The translations under genes were made by a program, and so were the position numbers. This document shows, in pieces, positions 7,969 through 16,028 of a stretch of DNA of 64,000 nt. The number at the start of each line of letters is the position of its first letter. The first letter of the stretch is position 1. Origin of the DNA: Nocardia concava NBRC 100430 (GTDB lineage: Bacteria > Actinomycetota > Actinomycetes > Mycobacteriales > Mycobacteriaceae); NCBI RefSeq assembly GCF_000308815.1, contig NZ_BAFX01000203.1, positions 1 to 64,000 of the forward strand, written 5' to 3'. The notes beneath the pieces are model-generated. The model was not told the origin of the DNA, made no database searches, and saw only the letters and a list, made by a program, of their open reading frames with translations.

Positions 7969-9944
7969 CGCGACACCACCAGCACGATCAGCACGCCCAC
8001 CGCGCCGTAGGCCAGATACAGATGGACGCTGCCGTTGTGGGCGCGCGCCACCGCGATCGCCGCGAGCCGCACCGCCCGCACCACCGGCCGGTACAACCGC
8101 TGTTCGACGGTGTCGGCGATGCGGGCACGGTAGGCGACCTTCTCGACCAGGTACCGGGATTCGGCCAGCGGGGTGATCTCGATATCGGTGTCGGGACGCA
8201 GCACATCGTCGAAGACGCGTTGCAGCGGCTCGGCGAACGAGGTCGCGGTGTATTGCATTCGGGGCGTGGGCTGGTCCGCGCCGCAGGCCCACAGGGGCAG
8301 GGTCGCGGCGGCCGGATTGCGCCGGGCCCGCAGGGTGGTCAGCGCGGCGACGGCGGCCACGGCGATGGTCACCGCGACGGCGATGAATCCGGGTGAGATG
8401 GATCCCGGCATCCCCGGCAGCCGAACGGTCCAGCCGAGCCCGGTGAAGTCCCGCCCGGCGGTGACCGGCAGCTCGGCGAGGGTCCGCTCGAGCACCGGCC
8501 CGACCACCACGGGAACCACCGCCAGCACCGCACAGACGCTCGCGCACAATGCCATTCCGGCGATCATCGACGGCAATGCTTCGCGCGCGTTCGCGGCCTC
8601 CTCCGAGCGCGGCCGGGCCAGGAACCCGACGCCGAACGCCTTCACCATGGCCGCGACGCCGAGCCCGGCGGTCAGCGCGACCGCGCCCACCGCCAGCGGC
8701 GCGGCCAACGTGACCACCGGATCGCGTTGCGCGCCGGTGTGAATGAGCGACTGCACCAGCAGCCATTCGCTGACGAAGCCCGCGCCCAGCGGCAGCCCCG
8801 ACGCACCCAGGGCCGCGATGCCGAACAGGGTCGTGGTCGCGGGCATGCGGCGCGCCAGACCACCGAGCCGATCCAGATCGCGCAGGCCCGTCGCCGCCAA
8901 TACCGAACCGGCGCAGAGGAATCCGAGGCTCTTGAAGGCCGCGTGCGCCATCAGATGCAGTAATGCGGCCGCCATGGCGACGGTGGCCGCGGCCGTGGAT
9001 CCCGCCGCGCCGAGCAGGGTCGCCGCGCCCAGCGCGAGGGTGACCAGTCCCATGTTCTCGGTGGTCGAGAACGCCAGCAGCCGTTTGAGATCCGCCGCCA
9101 CCGACGCCTGCAGCACGCCGTAGACGGCGGTGATCCCGCCGACGATCAGCAGGGTCAGCCCCCACCAGCGCGGACCCGGCCCGAGCAGTTGCAGGTCGAA
9201 CCGCACGATTCCGTAGATGCCGAGATTCACCATGGCAGCGCTCATCAGTGCCGACACCGGGCTGGGCGCTTCCGGATGGGCGCGCGGCAGCCAGGCGTGC
9301 AGCGGCACCAGACCGGCCTTGGAGCCGAATCCGGCCACGGTGAGCACGAATACGGCGGCCCGGGTCCCCTCGGGCACCGTGGACAGACCCGCGAACCGGT
9401 CCGCACCGTGCGCGGCGGCCGAGGCGATCAGCAGCCCGGCCAGGATTGCGGCGAAACCCAGTTGCGTCATGACCGCGTAGAACACCCCGGCGGTGCGGGC
9501 CGAGCGGCGATGGTGCTCGGCGAAGACCAGCACCAGCGAGGCGATCGCCATGGATTCCCAGGCCAGCAGGAAGGTGGTCACCGATCCGGCCGCGGGCACC
9601 AGCAGCATGGCGGCGACGAAGATCGGCAGCACGGTCAGCGGCAGCGATCCCAGGTGCTCGCGGCGCGCGTAGCCGATCACGTACGCGCCGACGGGAATCG
9701 CCACCGCGCCGGTCAGGGCGAGGAAGAAGCCGCCGAGGCGGTCCAGGTGCAGGTACACCCCCGACAGCGGCAGCAGCCAGCCCAGGGACAGGGTGCGCGG
9801 TGTGCCGAAGACGCCGATCAGTCCGGCCGTCACCCCGACCAGGCCCGCGAGCGTGGTCGCCGCACCCGCCAGCACCGCGCCGATGGTGTTGTCCCGCAAC
9901 GGCGTCTCCGCCGCCCGCGCAGGCCCGGCCACGGTCGCGGTCAT
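7965..9944 (-). CDS. HyfB/NuoL-like antiporter-type membrane subunit
   Basis: 659 residues, a NuoL-type subunit equivalent to Rv0083. The first 510 residues hold about 14 helices with the conserved FGSKAGLVPLHAWLPRAHPE loop near 205-225, and KRLLAFSTTENMG near 290. The last 130 residues carry the HyfB-type C-terminal extension, with WACG near 547 and a lateral helix region ending in a last membrane helix. It overlaps the NuoB-like gene upstream by ATGA. It is expected to be a proton- or sodium-translocating unit at the distal end of the membrane arm. Confidence 0.92.
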   Translation of the reverse strand: MTATVAGPARAAETPLRDNTIGAVLAGAATTLAGLVGVTAGLIGVFGTPRTLSLGWLLPLSGVYLHLDRLGGFFLALTGAVAIPVGAYVIGYARREHLGSLPLTVLPIFVAAMLLVPAAGSVTTFLLAWESMAIASLVLVFAEHHRRSARTAGVFYAVMTQLGFAAILAGLLIASAAAHGADRFAGLSTVPEGTRAAVFVLTVAGFGSKAGLVPLHAWLPRAHPEAPSPVSALMSAAMVNLGIYGIVRFDLQLLGPGPRWWGLTLLIVGGITAVYGVLQASVAADLKRLLAFSTTENMGLVTLALGAATLLGAAGSTAAATVAMAAALLHLMAHAAFKSLGFLCAGSVLAATGLRDLDRLGGLARRMPATTTLFGIAALGASGLPLGAGFVSEWLLVQSLIHTGAQRDPVVTLAAPLAVGAVALTAGLGVAAMVKAFGVGFLARPRSEEAANAREALPSMIAGMALCASVCAVLAVVPVVVGPVLERTLAELPVTAGRDFTGLGWTVRLPGMPGSISPGFIAVAVTIAVAAVAALTTLRARRNPAAATLPLWACGADQPTPRMQYTATSFAEPLQRVFDDVLRPDTDIEITPLAESRYLVEKVAYRARIADTVEQRLYRPVVRAVRLAAIAVARAHNGSVHLYLAYGAVGVLIVLVVSR

Positions 9945-10417
9945 CGGCCGGTCACCGAGCGCAGCGCGGCGACGATCGCCTCGGGCGGGGGCGGGCAGCC
10001 CGGGATCTCCACATCCACCTCGACCAGGTCGCGCACGGCCCCGACCACGCCGTACGCCCCGGCGAGCAGGCCCTGGTTGAGCGCGCAGTCCCCGCAGGCG
10101 ACCACGACGTTCGGCGCCGGGGTGGCGTCGTGGGTGCGGCGCAGCGCCTCGGCCATGTTCCGGGTCACCACACCGGTGACCAGCAGCCCGTCGGCGTGCC
10201 GCGGCGAGGCGACCAGCCGCGCGCCGTAGCGTTCGGCGTCGTACACCGGCCCGAACGCGCCGGAGATCTCGATCTCACAGCCATTGCACGAGCCCACGTC
10301 CACATGCCGCAGCTGCAGTGAACCCCGCAGTGCCGCAGGGCCGTTCGCGACCGCCGGCGGTTCGGGAGCGGGCTCGGCCACTCGGCCGATCCGCAGCATC
10401 GTGCGCAGCCAGCCCAT
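9941..10417 (-). CDS. NuoB/HycG-like [4Fe-4S] subunit
   Basis: About 158 residues. Four cysteines for one [4Fe-4S] cluster are present: CNGC (44 and 47 from this start), CGDC and PGCPPPPE. The CxxC spacing is the hydrogenase/Ehr type, not the tandem CC of complex I. It is the first gene of the operon and the only Fe-S subunit in it; no NuoI/HycF-like ferredoxin subunit is present, as in Rv0082-Rv0087. I prefer the ATG at 10417 (GGGCGG upstream); a GTG at 10426 is also possible. An operator-like palindrome lies about 100 bases upstream. Confidence 0.92.
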   Translation of the reverse strand: MGWLRTMLRIGRVAEPAPEPPAVANGPAALRGSLQLRHVDVGSCNGCEIEISGAFGPVYDAERYGARLVASPRHADGLLVTGVVTRNMAEALRRTHDATPAPNVVVACGDCALNQGLLAGAYGVVGAVRDLVEVDVEIPGCPPPPEAIVAALRSVTGR

Positions 10418-10514
10418 GGCTGTCACCGCCCGTTCGGGACGGTGGGAGGAACAACGCCTACGAGTACGTCACCCACGGCAAGAACAGTTACCAGATGCGA
10501 GCGCCCGGTTCTAC

Positions 10515-10527
10515 TGTTTGCGAAACA
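10515..10527. promoter_or_regulatory. Candidate ArsR operator before the hyc-like operon
   Basis: TGTTT-GCG-AAACA is a perfect inverted repeat with 5-base arms, in the 181-base divergent gap between the NuoB-like gene and the alpha/beta hydrolase. Its reverse complement matches the ArsR-gene site at 11 of 13 positions. It could act on either divergent unit; the link to the hyc-like operon rests on the repeat at the ArsR gene. Confidence 0.5.
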
Positions 10528-10598
10528 AAGAAATAAGGCAATTTCGCACACATGGTACGTTCGGGCGTTCCTCGGACCGCGCTACAGAGAGATCGAAC

Positions 10599-11402
10599 GT
10601 GCCCATAGCCACGCTGAACGGCATCCGCCTCAACTACGACGTCACCGGCGCCGGACCTCTGGTCGTGCTGGTCATGGGCACCGGCAGCCCGGGCCGGGTG
10701 TGGAAGACCTATCAGGTTCCGGCACTGGTGAAGGCGGGTTTCCGGGTCGCCACCTTCGACAATCGCGGGATCGCGCCGTCGGAGGAGAGCGCGCACGGGA
10801 TGCGGATCGAGGATCTGGTCGCCGATACCGCGGCGCTCATCGAATTGCTCGGCGCGCCCGCGTATGTGGTCGGCACGTCGCTGGGTGCGCGGGTCACCCA
10901 GGAGCTCGCGCTGGCCCGGCCGGAGCTGGTGCGCAAGGCGGTCATGCTGGCCACCACCGGGCGGCCGCATCCGCTGGCGAGCACGCTGAGCAAGGGTGAG
11001 CGGGCGCTGGCCGAACAGAGTGTGAAGCTGCCGCCGGAGTACGCGGCCGCGATCAAGGCGATGCTCAACCTGTCCCCGCACACCCTCGAGGCCGACGACT
11101 CGGCGCAGCAGTGGCTCGACATCTTCGAGTACTCCGCGAGCGCCGCGCCCGCGCCGGGCGTGCTGGCCCAGATGCGCATGGACCGCTCCAAGAATCGGCT
11201 CGCCGACTATGCCCGCATCACCGTCCCGAGCCTGGTCGTCGGATTCGCCGACGATCGCATGCTGCCACCGGTTTTCGGCCGCGAGGTGGCCGACGCGATT
11301 CCGGGGGCACGTTTCGTCGAGATCGAGAAGTGCGGGCACTACGGCTATCTCGAACAGCCCGACGAGGTCAACCGGACCATCATCGACTTCTTGAATCAGT
11401 GA
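10599..11402 (+). CDS. Alpha/beta-fold hydrolase
   Basis: 267 residues of the alpha/beta hydrolase fold. The nucleophile elbow G-T-S-L-G gives Ser94; the acid is probably Asp in VGFADDRMLPP (about 215-225) and the His is in CGHYGYLEQ (about 245). The substrate is unknown; related proteins are annotated as lactonases, esterases or 3-oxoadipate enol-lactonase-like. The start is GTG 10599 after an AGAGAGAT ribosome site; longer in-frame extension runs through the promoter region and is not protein-like. It is followed 26 bases later by the PhnA-like gene, probably in one transcript. Confidence 0.85.
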   Translation: MPIATLNGIRLNYDVTGAGPLVVLVMGTGSPGRVWKTYQVPALVKAGFRVATFDNRGIAPSEESAHGMRIEDLVADTAALIELLGAPAYVVGTSLGARVTQELALARPELVRKAVMLATTGRPHPLASTLSKGERALAEQSVKLPPEYAAAIKAMLNLSPHTLEADDSAQQWLDIFEYSASAAPAPGVLAQMRMDRSKNRLADYARITVPSLVVGFADDRMLPPVFGREVADAIPGARFVEIEKCGHYGYLEQPDEVNRTIIDFLNQ

Positions 11403-11428
11403 CCGACTCAACCAGTAAGGAGCAGATC

Positions 11429-11776
11429 GTGACCGACACACTGCCGCCCTGTCCTGCCTGCTCCAGCGAATACACCTATGAGGTCGGCGGATTGCTGACC
11501 TGCCCGGAGTGCGCGCACGAGTGGACTCTCGAGGCCGAATCCGGTGCCGCCGACGACGGCGTGATCCGCGATGCCGTCGGCAATGTGCTCGCCGACGGCG
11601 ACACCGTCACCGTCATCAAGTCCCTGAAGGTGAAGGGCAGCCCGACCGGCATCAAGGCGGGCACCAAGGTGCGCAATATCCGCCTGGTCCAGGGTGTGGG
11701 CGATCACGATATCGACTGCAAGGTCGACGGAATCGGCGCGATGCAGCTGAAATCGAGTGTGGTCAAGAAGGTTTGA
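11429..11776 (+). CDS. PhnA/YjdM-domain zinc-ribbon protein
   Basis: 115 residues with an N-terminal zinc ribbon (CPAC at about 8-11 and CPEC near 28-31) followed by the PhnA/YjdM beta domain (about 45-115) containing D-G-D-T-V-T-V-I-K-S-L-K-V-K-G. The name comes from E. coli phn genes, but the family has no established role in phosphonate use. GTG 11429 has a strong TAAGGAG ribosome site. Its stop lies 3 bases from the stop of the convergent TetR gene. Confidence 0.9.
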   Translation: MTDTLPPCPACSSEYTYEVGGLLTCPECAHEWTLEAESGAADDGVIRDAVGNVLADGDTVTVIKSLKVKGSPTGIKAGTKVRNIRLVQGVGDHDIDCKVDGIGAMQLKSSVVKKV

Positions 11777-11779
11777 GCG

Positions 11780-12355
11780 CTAGCGCGCACCCAGCTCGGC
11801 GGCGATCGCGCCGCTGAGCAGCGCGCGGGCCCGGTCGAGGCTGAGCGAGCCGCTGTGCCAGCGTTCGCTCAGCCCCTCGACCAGCGCGGTGAGCCGTTCC
11901 GCCACCGCCGCGGCGTCGAGTCCCAGTGCGATGGAACCGGTTTCCTGACCGCGCAGGATGAGGGTCTCGACATCGGAGTTCCAGGACCCGGTGCTGGCCG
12001 CGAGCGCTTCGCGCAGCGCCGGATCGAAGACCGCGCTGGCACGCAGCTCCCCCCACGCGACGCTGTTCTCGCGCACCTCGTCGGCGTCCTGCAATTCCAG
12101 CAGCAGCATGTGCTCGACCTGCGCGCGCGGCTCGTCGAGATCGGCGAAGGCGCGCTCGGTGTAGGCCTCGGCGCGGTGGTTGATGTGCTCGAGCGCGGCG
12201 CGCAGGATGCCGGCGCGATCCTTGAAGTGGTAGTAGATGAGTGCGGTGGACACCCCCGCGGCGGCGGCCAGCTTCTCGACTCGCAATCCGCGCACCCCGT
12301 CCTGCGCGATGACTCGGACGGCGGCTTCCAGGATCTGGGTCTGACGGTCTGACAC
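11780..12355 (-). CDS. TetR-family regulator
   Basis: 191 residues with a typical TetR N-terminal helix-turn-helix (GVSTALIYYHFKDR at about 34-47) and a ligand-binding helical C-terminal domain. The gene starts 33 bases after the end of the agmatine-deiminase gene and is probably its cotranscribed repressor. The 18-base palindrome overlapping the promoter of that unit (13560-13577) is the obvious candidate operator. The ligand is unknown; agmatine or another guanidino compound would fit the context, which is inference. Confidence 0.9.
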   Translation of the reverse strand: MSDRQTQILEAAVRVIAQDGVRGLRVEKLAAAAGVSTALIYYHFKDRAGILRAALEHINHRAEAYTERAFADLDEPRAQVEHMLLLELQDADEVRENSVAWGELRASAVFDPALREALAASTGSWNSDVETLILRGQETGSIALGLDAAAVAERLTALVEGLSERWHSGSLSLDRARALLSGAIAAELGAR

Positions 12356-12388
12356 GATTCCTCACTCTAGAGCGACTGCGCGGTCGCC

Positions 12389-13516
12389 TCAGTCGACGGG
12401 TTCCTGCTGTGTGGTGCAGTGGATGCCACCGCCGCCGGCCGCGATGGCGTCGATATTGATCTGCACCACCTGGCGTTCCGGGAACAGGCGCTGCAGCGTG
12501 TTCTTCGCCGCGGCATCGGTGTAGGCGTCGCCGAACTCCGGGGCGATCACGCCGCCATTGCAGACGTAGAAGTTGATGTACCCGGCCGCGAAGTCGTCGC
12601 CCGCGCCCTTGTAGCGCAATTCCGAAGGCGCTTCGAGGGTTTCGATCTCGAGCGGGCGGCCCTGCGCGTCGACGGCATTGTGCAGCAGCTCGAGGTGGCG
12701 GCGGGTGACGTCGTAGTCGAAGGATTCCTCGTTGTCGTCGAGTGCCGCGACCACCACGCCCGGGCGGGCGAAGCGGGCGTAGAAGTCGGTGTGACCGTCG
12801 GTGATGTCGTGCCCGGCGATCCCGGGCAGCCAGATCACCTTCTTGATACCGAGCAGATGCTCGAGCTCGGCCTCCACATCGGACTTCTTCCAGCCCCGGT
12901 TCCGATTGTTGTTCAGCACACAGGATTCGGTGATGATCGCGGTGCCCTCACCGTCGACCTCGATGCCGCCGCCCTCGAGCACCAGATCGGTGTGCACGGT
13001 CTCGACACCGGCGCGGCCGTCGACGAAGGTGGCGACCTTGCTGTCGCGGCGGTGCTGCTGCTTGCCGCCCCAGCCGTTGAAGTTGAAGTCGACACCGGCC
13101 TTGGTGCCGTTGCCCTTCACGAATACCGGCCCGGTGTCGCGGATCCACAGATCGTCGATCTCGGTGACGATGAGCTCGACGTTGGCCCCGCCGAGCAGGT
13201 TGCGCGCCATGTCCAGTTCGTCCTGGCGCACCAGCATGGACACCGGCTCGAAGCGGGCGATGGTGGCGGCGATGGTGGCCAGGTTCTGGCGCACCTGCGG
13301 CAGCAGCTGCTTGCCCCAGATCGCCTCGCTAGCGCCGAAGGCCATCCAGGTGCGCTTGTGCGGCGCGCCCTCGTCGGGCATCACCCAGGAGCGGCCGTCG
13401 TCGGACTTGGTGCTGGTATCGCCGCTGAACCACGAGGAGACGGGTCCCTCGCAGCCCGCGAGCAGCAGCCCGCTCATCGTCAGTAGGCCGGATCGCATGA
13501 ATCCGCGTCGTTGCAT
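12389..13516 (-). CDS. Exported agmatine deiminase-family lipoprotein
   Basis: 375 residues of the agmatine deiminase/peptidylarginine deiminase superfamily. Catalytic pieces are visible: DLWIRDTGP near 120, LEGGG near 180, DGHTD near 240 and the nucleophile Cys in GGGGIHCTTQQ near the end. In this family a guanidino group is hydrolysed to a urea group with loss of ammonia. Unusually it carries a twin-arginine plus lipoprotein signal: MQRRGFM at 1-7 and lipobox L-L-A-G-C with Cys22, so the enzyme should be anchored outside the membrane. Most agmatine deiminases are cytoplasmic. It heads a unit with the TetR gene and has a well-formed promoter and operator upstream. Confidence 0.88.
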   Translation of the reverse strand: MQRRGFMRSGLLTMSGLLLAGCEGPVSSWFSGDTSTKSDDGRSWVMPDEGAPHKRTWMAFGASEAIWGKQLLPQVRQNLATIAATIARFEPVSMLVRQDELDMARNLLGGANVELIVTEIDDLWIRDTGPVFVKGNGTKAGVDFNFNGWGGKQQHRRDSKVATFVDGRAGVETVHTDLVLEGGGIEVDGEGTAIITESCVLNNNRNRGWKKSDVEAELEHLLGIKKVIWLPGIAGHDITDGHTDFYARFARPGVVVAALDDNEESFDYDVTRRHLELLHNAVDAQGRPLEIETLEAPSELRYKGAGDDFAAGYINFYVCNGGVIAPEFGDAYTDAAAKNTLQRLFPERQVVQINIDAIAAGGGGIHCTTQQEPVD

Positions 13517-13549
13517 CTCGCTCGTCTCCTCGGTGGTCGGACAGGAGGA

Positions 13550-13578
13550 AACATAATCCTGACTGAATTTTCAGTCAA
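13550..13578 (-). promoter_or_regulatory. Promoter with overlapping TetR-type operator
   Basis: Reading the minus strand, TTGACT (13573-13578) and TATGTT (13550-13555) are separated by exactly 17 bases. The palindrome TGACTGAA-tt-TTCAGTCA (13560-13577, 8-base perfect arms) covers the -35 and most of the spacer. It lies about 35 bases before the agmatine-deiminase ATG and is best explained as the operator of the TetR protein encoded in the same unit. Confidence 0.75.
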
Positions 13579-13734
13579 GGATCGTGGCGGGTGTCACCCC
13601 GGCGGTTTCGTGCGGTCGGATGACCCGGGTCGGACTTCCGGGAGTCGTATATCTTTGCGCGCCAGCGTCATTCGCCGCCCGAGAGCCCTAGGCTGAGGCC
13701 GAATCAAGATCATCCATTGGAAGGGACTCGGCGC

Positions 13735-14469
13735 GTGACGGGCTTGGGTGTGGGCTGGCTGGAACCTATCGAGGCGTCCACGCAGCGGTTTCTCGCGACC
13801 GTCGAGGCGATGACCGATGAGCAGCTCGGCGGCGACTCACTGGTTCCGCCGTGGACGCGGGGGCACGTCCTCGCCCATGTCTGCCGGGCGGGCGACAGCC
13901 TGGTGCGATTGCTGACCTGGGCGCGGACCGGGGTGGAGACACCGCAGTACGCGAGCATGGAGGCGCGGGCGGCGGAGATCGAGGCGGGTGCGCGGCGGCC
14001 GGTGGCCGAGCAGCTGGCCGATGTGGCGGCCAGTGCCGAGCGGTTCGCGGAGGCGGTGCGACTGCTGACCCCCGACGCGTGGCAGCGCGAGGTGCGGCCG
14101 CGCACCGGGGAACTCCGGACGCCGGAGACGCTGGTGCCGATGCGGCTGCGCGAATTGGAGATCCATCACGCGGATTTGAATGCCGGGTATTGCTTCGCCG
14201 ATATCCCCGAGCCCGCGGCCCGCTGGATTCTCGACGATATCGCCGACGCGATGATCCGGTCCGAGTCCGGCACTCCGAGTCTTGTCCTGCGGGCCACCGA
14301 TTCCGATTTCCACCGCGACCTCACCGGGGACCGGCACGCCGCCGCCGTCGAAATCGCCGGCCCGCAGGCCGATCTGCTCGGCTGGCTCAGCGGCCGGATT
14401 CCGGCCGAGGAAACCGCGCTGACCGCCGGACGGGCAACTCCGGTCCCGCCCGCGCCGACCTGGATCTGA
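13735..14469 (+). CDS. Maleylpyruvate isomerase-family, mycothiol-dependent-type protein
   Basis: 244 residues of the DinB/MDMPI fold. The N-terminal helix pair with LVPPWTRGHVLAHVCRAGDSL (about 38-58) and the later R-E-L-E-I-H-H-A-D-L (about 138-147) supply the His/Glu/His set that binds a metal in mycothiol-dependent maleylpyruvate isomerase. No gentisate pathway gene is nearby, so the real substrate is unknown. I chose GTG 13735 with GGAAGGG upstream; a TTG at 13717 is in frame. A TetR gene follows after 13 bases, so the pair is likely an operon. Confidence 0.82.
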   Translation: MTGLGVGWLEPIEASTQRFLATVEAMTDEQLGGDSLVPPWTRGHVLAHVCRAGDSLVRLLTWARTGVETPQYASMEARAAEIEAGARRPVAEQLADVAASAERFAEAVRLLTPDAWQREVRPRTGELRTPETLVPMRLRELEIHHADLNAGYCFADIPEPAARWILDDIADAMIRSESGTPSLVLRATDSDFHRDLTGDRHAAAVEIAGPQADLLGWLSGRIPAEETALTAGRATPVPPAPTWI

Positions 14470-14482
14470 CTAGAATTCAGAG

Positions 14483-15064
14483 ATGACGACCAGTAAGAAC
14501 ACGGTTGTCGGAATACGCGATCAACTCGTGAACGCCGCGTACGAACTCTATACCCGCACCGGGGTGCGCGCGGTGACCTCCGACATGATCGCCGCGCGGG
14601 CGGGCGTCTCCAAAGCCACGCTGTACGAACACTTTCCGACACTGGAAGAGCTGGTCACGGTGGTGCTGCAGCGCCGCGAGCAGCTGTGGACCTTCGGACT
14701 GATCGAGGAGCAATCGCGGCTGCGCGGCAGTACACCCGAGGAACAGCTGCTGGCCATCTTCGATGTCTTCGACGAATGGATCGCCACCGCCGATTTCGAT
14801 GCCTGCCTGTTCATCAATGTGCTGCTGGAAATGGGCGCGGATCATCCGTTGGGGCGCGCGGGAATCGAACACCTGCAGACCATTCGCGATATCGTGGCCG
14901 CCCGCGCCGAACGCGCGGGACTATCGGACGTCGACAATTTCGCGCGCTGCTGGCACATCCTCATGAAGGGTGCGATCGTGGCCGCCGCGGAGGGCGATCG
15001 GCAGGCGGCGCGGCGGGCCAAAGCCATGGCCTTGCAATTGATCCGGCTGCACCGACCCAACTGA
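14483..15064 (+). CDS. TetR-family regulator
   Basis: 193 residues. The N-terminal domain shows the standard TetR helix-turn-helix (AGVSKATLYEHFPTLEEL, about 40-57); the C-terminal part with DACLFINVLLEM resembles the TetR_C_33-like or AefR-like ligand domain. It follows the maleylpyruvate isomerase-like gene by 13 bases on the same strand and ends 2 bases from the stop of the convergent LLM gene. Target and ligand are unknown. Confidence 0.9.
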   Translation: MTTSKNTVVGIRDQLVNAAYELYTRTGVRAVTSDMIAARAGVSKATLYEHFPTLEELVTVVLQRREQLWTFGLIEEQSRLRGSTPEEQLLAIFDVFDEWIATADFDACLFINVLLEMGADHPLGRAGIEHLQTIRDIVAARAERAGLSDVDNFARCWHILMKGAIVAAAEGDRQAARRAKAMALQLIRLHRPN

Positions 15065-15066
15065 CG

Positions 15067-15945
15067 TCACGCCGGATCGAAGCAGCTCAGCTCCGCGAGC
15101 GCCGCCAGCTGATCGAGGTACTGCGGGAGCGATTCGTGGCGTACGCGCGGCTGCACGATGGTGGCACCCGCTTCGGCGAGCTCGCCCAGCGCCTGTTCGG
15201 CGTGACCGGGTTCGGCCATCGGATCGATGCGTCCCGCAGTACCCACGACCACCTCGAATCCCGTTGTCCCGCAGTCGACTCCATCGAGGCGCTGCCGCAG
15301 CGTCGCCGCGTCCAGTCCGGCCGGAATCCAGCCGTCGCCGAGCGCGGTGGCCCGCCGCAAGGCCGCATCGCTGACCCCGCCGACCCACAGCGGCATGCGT
15401 GGCTGCACGGCATGTGGTTCAACCACCAGGCCGTCGAAGCTGTAGTACGTGCCCGAATACTTCGGTTCGCGCCGGCCGAGCGCCGCGCGCAGGGCCGCCA
15501 TGGCATCGTCGGCGCGGCGGCCGCGATCGGCGAAAGACGCGCCCAGCAGCTCGAATTCCTCCCGGGCGGTGCCGACCCCCACGCCCAGCACCACGCGTCC
15601 CCCGCTGATCGCGTCCAAGGTCCCGTACCGCTTGGCAATGGCCAGCGGATGGTGATAGCCGAGCACGATCACACTGGTGCACAACCGGATTCGCGTCGTG
15701 CGCGCCGCCACGTACGAGAGCGTCGCCAGCGGATCCCAGTACCGCGTCCCCCGCGACCCGCCCAGCATGGCCGACCCCGAATGCTCGGCCACCGCAACAT
15801 GTTCGCTACAGGTCAGATGATCGAACCCCAGCCGGTCCGCCGCCTCGGCGATCCGCGCGATCTCGGCGATTCCGGCCTCCCGCTCCCAGGCGGCCGAGCG
15901 CCCCGGAATGTCCAGCACCACCGGGGTGGAGATCCCCATCCGCAT
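15067..15945 (-). CDS. LLM-class F420-dependent oxidoreductase
   Basis: 292 residues of the luciferase-like TIM-barrel family. The sequence shows DHLTCSEHV near 40, the GGRVVLGVGVG segment near 110 and the typical V-G-G-S/V-S-D loop near 190. F420 rather than FMN is the usual cofactor for such proteins in Nocardia and Mycobacterium; substrate unknown. ATG 15945 has AAAGGA nine bases upstream. It is divergent from the HxlR gene across 83 bases, a common arrangement for a regulator and its target. Confidence 0.87.
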   Translation of the reverse strand: MRMGISTPVVLDIPGRSAAWEREAGIAEIARIAEAADRLGFDHLTCSEHVAVAEHSGSAMLGGSRGTRYWDPLATLSYVAARTTRIRLCTSVIVLGYHHPLAIAKRYGTLDAISGGRVVLGVGVGTAREEFELLGASFADRGRRADDAMAALRAALGRREPKYSGTYYSFDGLVVEPHAVQPRMPLWVGGVSDAALRRATALGDGWIPAGLDAATLRQRLDGVDCGTTGFEVVVGTAGRIDPMAEPGHAEQALGELAEAGATIVQPRVRHESLPQYLDQLAALAELSCFDPA

Positions 15946-15983
15946 TCTCGTCAATCCTTTCGCGGCAGCCGTGACCTGCACCG

Positions 15984-15997
15984 ATGCCGTCCGGCAT
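15984..15997. promoter_or_regulatory. Palindrome in the LLM/HxlR divergent gap
   Basis: ATGCCG-tc-CGGCAT, a perfect 6-base inverted repeat, lies midway between the divergent starts at 15945 and 16029. A second, looser repeat TGGTC...GACCA spans 15997-16015. Either could be the HxlR operator; short GC-rich palindromes are common in this genome, so confidence is low. Confidence 0.3.
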
Positions 15998-16028
15998 GGT
16001 CCTGTTGCGAGACCAGTATTCTCGGGGA

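Noticed and set aside
7003..9165. 720-codon form of the HycD-like gene
   Set aside because: Residues before ATG 7968 are out-of-frame shadow of the HyfB-like gene; the ATGA overlap marks the true start.
3403..10426. Formate hydrogenlyase or hydrogenase-4 as the function of the hyc-like operon
   Set aside because: All four Ni-Fe cysteines are absent and no formate dehydrogenase, HycB or maturation gene is present.
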